Positions 60,374-64,000 of a stretch of 64,000 nucleotides of DNA are shown one piece after another. The notes under the pieces were generated by a model. That model was not told where the DNA came from. It saw nothing but the letters and a program-made list of their open reading frames with translations, and ran no database searches. This DNA is from Caulobacter sp. NIBR2454. Lineage in GTDB: Bacteria; Pseudomonadota; Alphaproteobacteria; Caulobacterales; Caulobacteraceae. The stretch lies in contig NZ_CP114871.1 in assembly GCF_027474405.1 (NCBI RefSeq), positions 3,295,001 through 3,359,000 on the forward strand. Direction: 5' to 3'. The position numbers were made by a program, and so were the translations under genes. Numbering within the stretch: the first letter of the stretch is position 1; the number at the start of each line of letters is the position of its first letter.

Positions 60374-61858
60374 TCAGAGCGCCGATCGATAGAAGGCTCT
60401 GAGCGCGTCGGTCGCCTGGGCGCGGCTGGCGGCGTTGGAGAAGACGGCATGGCCTGCGGGGTAGACCTCGTGGGTGAACCGCCCCTGAGCCAGATCGGCG
60501 GCTAGATACTCCTCCATCGGTCCTGCATAGGGGATGGTCAGGTCGTAGTAGCCGAGCATCAAGATCACCCGCATCTTTGGGTCTTGAGCCATCAGGTCCT
60601 TGAACATCAGCGGCATGCTGACCGGACCGCGCGCGACCTTGTGGTTCCACTGCTCATTGGCGGGGTAGGACAGCCGGATGTAGTCCGAGGCGGGACGGTA
60701 GCCGAACTCTTCTCTGAACAAGCCCTCCACGGCCTTGGTCAGGTCGTAGGTCAGCGTGTAGGGCGAGGTGGACGGATCGTCGTACGGCGCCTTGCGGGTG
60801 TCGGTGAGACTGCGCGGCGCCTTGGCGCGGGCGTCCGATCCGCCGATGCGCTCGCCCGTCTCAGACAACAGTTCGCGCACGAACCTGTCGGTGGGGACCT
60901 TGAGCCCCGAGGCCTTGATGTCGGCTAGCGGGAAGCCGGTATAGCGCGACACCTGCTCCGCGATCTTGTCGGCCTCAGCCGGTGGGATGGCGTCGCCCTT
61001 CGCCAGCGCCTGGGCGTATGGACCGGAGCTGAACCGATGGGCGTCGGCTGCCACCGCCTCAACAGTGCGATCACCATAGGCGCCCTTCTTGTGGAACCAG
61101 GCCGCCGCAGCTTGGCTGGGCAGGGCCCGCACCGCCGGATCGGCGGGACCGGCCAGGGGGGCGCGGCCGCGGGTCGCCGTCGAGGGCGAGACCAGAACCA
61201 CGCCGTTCATCCTTATCGGTTGGGCGTCGGCGGCGAGCGCCTCTGCCACGAAGCCGACGCGGACGCCCGCATAGCTTTCGCCCACCAGGAACTTTGGCGA
61301 GGCAAGCCGTCCGTTGTCGACTAGCCACTGGCGGATGAAGGCGGCCATGGCGGTCGCATCCTCCTCCACGCCCCAGAACTCGCGTTCGGCGCCGGGCGTC
61401 AAGAAGCGGCTGTAGCCCACGCCTGGCGGGTCGACGAACACCAGGTCCGAGACGTCCAGAAGGCTGTGGGGATTGTCGGCGAAGGCGAACCCGTCGGCGG
61501 TGTCGGCATTGACGGTCAGGCGCGGCGCCAGACCCTCGCGAAGAGCGATGGTGGCCCCGCCCGGACCGCCGTTGAAGAGGAAGGTCACCGGGCGTTTCGC
61601 TGGATCGGCGCCTTGGGCCAGATAGGCGGCCGAGAAAACGGTCGCGCCCGGCGCGCCAGCCTTGGTCGGCAGGATGATCTCGGAGGCGACGCCCCTATAG
61701 GCGATAGTCTTGCCGCCGATCGTCACCTTCGAGGACATTGTGGCGGGCGATGGAACCTGCGCCTCGGCAGACTTGGCGATAGCGGCTGAGCCGGCGCTGG
61801 CCGCAAGGACCGAGGCGATGGACCGGACGCCCAGCGCCCGGCGGGTAAGAAGCGACAT
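60374..61858 (-). CDS. S10 serine carboxypeptidase-like protein, exported (copy 3)
   Basis: A 494-residue S10 protein; start at 61858 (AAGGA 8 nt upstream) with leader MSLLTRRALGVRSIASVLAASAGSAAIAKSAEA, Tat-like. Substrate region FLFNGGPGGAT, nucleophile GESYAGVR, Asp in GYYDLTIP, His in YPAGHAVFSN; complete. It follows the amidohydrolase gene by 23 bp on the same strand, forming another peptide-degradation unit distinct from the 44-52 kb one. Confidence 0.92.
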   Translation of the reverse strand: MSLLTRRALGVRSIASVLAASAGSAAIAKSAEAQVPSPATMSSKVTIGGKTIAYRGVASEIILPTKAGAPGATVFSAAYLAQGADPAKRPVTFLFNGGPGGATIALREGLAPRLTVNADTADGFAFADNPHSLLDVSDLVFVDPPGVGYSRFLTPGAEREFWGVEEDATAMAAFIRQWLVDNGRLASPKFLVGESYAGVRVGFVAEALAADAQPIRMNGVVLVSPSTATRGRAPLAGPADPAVRALPSQAAAAWFHKKGAYGDRTVEAVAADAHRFSSGPYAQALAKGDAIPPAEADKIAEQVSRYTGFPLADIKASGLKVPTDRFVRELLSETGERIGGSDARAKAPRSLTDTRKAPYDDPSTSPYTLTYDLTKAVEGLFREEFGYRPASDYIRLSYPANEQWNHKVARGPVSMPLMFKDLMAQDPKMRVILMLGYYDLTIPYAGPMEEYLAADLAQGRFTHEVYPAGHAVFSNAASRAQATDALRAFYRSAL

Positions 61859-61881
61859 GGCGGGTCCTTGCTGCGAGGGAT

Positions 61882-63174
61882 CTAAGGCGCCGTCGCCGAC
61901 GGCTTGACCGAGGGCAGATAGCGATCGCGAAGCTCGCGGTTGCGCGAGCTCATGGGCTGCTCGACGCCCTCGATGAACACATGCCGAGCGACCGTGGTGG
62001 TCTCCAGGGGATCGCCGCTCCATAGAACCAGATCGGCGACCTTGCCTGGCGCGATGCTCCCGCGCGTGGCCTCAAGACCGAAGATGCGCGCGGGATTGAC
62101 GGTGATCGCCGCCAGGGCGCGATCCCAGGCCAGGCCATATGGGACTGTGCGCCCCGCCTGGAAACTCGGCGTGCGGATGAGAAAGACGATGCGCGCGATG
62201 CCGGGCTTAAAGGCGATGAGCACGCCTGCTTCATCGAGAAGGGCTGCGTTGCGATAGGTGGCGTTGAGGCTGTCGAAGGTGAAGGCCTGGTTGTCCTCGG
62301 CGTCGAGGATGACCGCGACCTTGGCCGCGGCGATCTCATTGGCGACCATCCAGGCCTCGGCCGCGCCCGACAGCACCACCTTGATGTTCTCCTCACGCGC
62401 CAGGGCGAGCACCAGCTGGATATCCGAAGCGCGGTTGACCTCGACCAGCAGCGGCGCCCGTCGCTCGACAATGGGGACCAGCGCCTCCAGATCGGGACGC
62501 GATAGCGAAAGAGCGTCCAGCCGCGCCTCGTCGATCCGCCCGGCGCGATAGTCACGGGCGAGCGCCAGGGACTGCTTGACCAGGACCCGCCAGGCTCCAC
62601 GTCCGCCGCCGGCGGAGGAAGCTGCGCCTTCGCCTACGGCGGTGAGCACGGCGATGTGGGGCGCGACGAGATAGTCGCTGGTCGATACCAGGCGGATAAG
62701 CCCCGCCTGACCGCCGAACGCCTTGCGCGGCGCGCCGGCCGCCGCCGCCGAAGCGGGATTGGGCGCGACGACGGCCGAGGTCACGCCCTCGACTCGGGCC
62801 TCGCCGATCTGCGGCGAGTTGGGATTGACGTCATAGGCCACGTCAAAGCCGGCGCTGAGGCGAGGATCAGACGATCCGCGTCCGCCCCAGCCGCTGCCGA
62901 TGGTGTCGTTCAATCCGATGGCCGAGACCGTCGCCACCAGGCCCGGGGTGAGGGTCATGCCCTTGGCGTCGATCACCCGCGCGCCCTGCGGCGTCCGCAC
63001 GCTGGCCCCGACCTCGATGACCTTGCCGTCGCGAATGAGCACCGCGCCGCTGGCCAGATCGCCGGCCGGGCCCATGCTGACAACGCGGGCGTTGATGATG
63101 GCGAGCGTCTGCGCGGAGGCTGGAGCCCCCAGCGCGAAAGCCGCGGCGGCGGCCAGGGCGAGCTTTCGGATCAT
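61882..63174 (-). CDS. Amidohydrolase-fold protein lacking metal-binding histidines (probable pseudoenzyme partner)
   Basis: A 430-residue exported protein with signal MIRKLALAAAAAFALGAPASAQ. It has the family frame (RVIDAKGMTLTPGLVATVSAIGLN; NPARIFGLEATRGSIAPGKVADLVLWSGDPLE) but the usual HxH after PGL is absent, VNRASD replaces the usual V-H-x-A-x-D, and no H-x-D or terminal Asp ligand is seen. Its ATG overlaps the stop of the next amidohydrolase (ATGA), so it is probably a non-catalytic subunit. Confidence 0.85.
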   Translation of the reverse strand: MIRKLALAAAAAFALGAPASAQTLAIINARVVSMGPAGDLASGAVLIRDGKVIEVGASVRTPQGARVIDAKGMTLTPGLVATVSAIGLNDTIGSGWGGRGSSDPRLSAGFDVAYDVNPNSPQIGEARVEGVTSAVVAPNPASAAAAGAPRKAFGGQAGLIRLVSTSDYLVAPHIAVLTAVGEGAASSAGGGRGAWRVLVKQSLALARDYRAGRIDEARLDALSLSRPDLEALVPIVERRAPLLVEVNRASDIQLVLALAREENIKVVLSGAAEAWMVANEIAAAKVAVILDAEDNQAFTFDSLNATYRNAALLDEAGVLIAFKPGIARIVFLIRTPSFQAGRTVPYGLAWDRALAAITVNPARIFGLEATRGSIAPGKVADLVLWSGDPLETTTVARHVFIEGVEQPMSSRNRELRDRYLPSVKPSATAP

Positions 63175-64000
63175 TGGACCACCCCCGCGGGACGCTTTTG
63201 AACGCCCAGTTCGAAGTCCGACCTTGGCTTGGCGGGCGGGTTTGCCCGGTCGTGCATGACCGCCCCGTCGATGAAGACCAGATCGGCCAGGCTGTAGACG
63301 CTGAAGGGATCGGCGCTCCAGATCACCACATCGGCATCCTTGCCCACTTCCAGGGAGCCGGTTTGCTTGTCGACGCCCAAGATCTTGGCGCCATTGAGGG
63401 TCAGCCAGCCGATGGCGTCCTCATAGGCCACCGCCAGGCCGGCCTCGCGGCCGGCGGTCATGGCGCGGGCCGCCTCGTGGTTGAGGTGCTGCATGATCAT
63501 GACGTTGTCTGAATGCATGGCCGCCACGCCCCCCGCGGCCTGGACGAAGGCGGCGTTCTCCATGACGGAGTCGTAGGCTTCCATCTTGTAGCCGGACCAG
63601 TCCCCGGCCCAGGTGGCTACAGGGATGCCTTCGCGCGCCAGGACCGGCGCGATCTTGAAGGCTTCCAGGGCGTGGTGGAAGGCGGCGATCTTAAAGCCGA
63701 ACTCGTGCGACAGATCGATCATCTGCAGCATCTCGTCGGCGCGATAGCAGTGGATGTGGACCTTGGCCTTGCCGTCGAGGGCCGCGGCCACCGTCTCGAG
63801 CGCCAGATCGCGGCGCGGCGGCTGCGCGGTCTGGCCGGCGGCCACCTTGCGGCGATACTCGCGCACCTGCTCGGCATAGGCGGCGGCGGCCAGGAAGGTG
63901 GTGCGATAGCCCAGCATGCCGCCCGCGCGGGTGCCGGGCTTGCCCGGACCGCCGCCGGTGGGGTTCTCGCCGCAGGCGATCTTCAGACCGTAGGGCGCCC
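63171..64000 (-). CDS. Amidohydrolase, catalytic partner, N-terminus beyond window
   Basis: The frame is open to base 64000; the visible ~275 residues begin GAPYGLKIACGENPTGGGPG. Unlike its neighbour it retains metal-ligand segments: KVHIHCYRADEM, AAFHHALEAFK and AAMHSDNVMIMQ (His and Asp). Ends in the usual KQTGSLEVGKDADVVIWSADPF. Imidazolonepropionase-like amidohydrolase; substrate probably peptide derived given the S10 peptidase in the same unit. Confidence 0.9.
   Translation of the reverse strand, partial: APYGLKIACGENPTGGGPGKPGTRAGGMLGYRTTFLAAAAYAEQVREYRRKVAAGQTAQPPRRDLALETVAAALDGKAKVHIHCYRADEMLQMIDLSHEFGFKIAAFHHALEAFKIAPVLAREGIPVATWAGDWSGYKMEAYDSVMENAAFVQAAGGVAAMHSDNVMIMQHLNHEAARAMTAGREAGLAVAYEDAIGWLTLNGAKILGVDKQTGSLEVGKDADVVIWSADPFSVYSLADLVFIDGAVMHDRANPPAKPRSDFELGVQKRPAGVVQ

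Overview
The window is a high-GC alphaproteobacterial chromosome segment, most likely Caulobacter or a close Caulobacteraceae relative. The clues are three intact TonB-dependent receptors, a SigF/NrsF pair facing a bufferin (copper-RiPP) operon with exact GTAACC-N16-CGAA promoters, many exported hydrolases with Sec or Tat signals, and frequent GTG/TTG starts. No rRNA, tRNA, IS element, CRISPR array or prophage was seen.

Layout. 1-2.4 kb: 3' part of a GH2 glycosidase convergent with an SGNH (rhamnogalacturonan acetylesterase-like) hydrolase. 2.5-10.9 kb: housekeeping and stress genes: a small lipoprotein, a YflT/17M-like stress protein, a hybrid histidine kinase cotranscribed with a KaiC-like double ATPase, a lipoprotein, an SLC13-type permease and a Tim44-like protein. 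11-12.9 kb: a bacterial sugar transferase and two tiny single-span membrane proteins sharing a C-G-x-F-W signature. 12.9-26.5 kb: a carbohydrate/ester island with a LacI repressor gene, an MFS carrier, a GH68 fructosyl hydrolase, a ROK fructokinase, a TonB receptor, two HSL-type esterases, two SGNH hydrolases and a neutral-ceramidase-family hydrolase. Six near-identical CAATCGATTG palindromes occur here, one or two before nearly every transcription unit, and none was found elsewhere in the window. This looks like one regulon. I infer uptake of sucrose or an acylated sucrose/fructoside, deacylation outside the cytoplasm, then cleavage and fructose phosphorylation inside.

26.6-30.7 kb: a bufferin operon with both precursor types (DUF2282 BufA1-like and a six-Cys BufA2-like), DoxX, the DUF692 MNIO enzyme and the DUF2063 partner, divergent from sigF-nrsF. 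30.7-36.5 kb: a TonB receptor followed by two DUF3526-type ABC-2 permeases and an ATPase. 36.7-39.1 kb: a DUF481 protein and glycerate 2-kinase. 39.2-43.5 kb: a relic of a TonB receptor, a GST with an export signal, a TonB receptor and a TetR regulator with a 24-bp palindrome between regulator and receptor.

43.6-53.4 kb: a tightly coupled five-gene peptide-catabolic operon (S10 carboxypeptidase, amidohydrolase, two M61 peptidases, APC permease) with a divergent second S10 peptidase. 53.4-60.2 kb: a membrane LytTR regulator divergent from an IorAB-type molybdenum hydroxylase, then pirin, an isochorismatase-family hydrolase, LysR and a GNAT protein. 60.4-64 kb: a third S10 peptidase behind a pair of amidohydrolases, one of which has lost its metal-binding histidines; the other runs off the window end.
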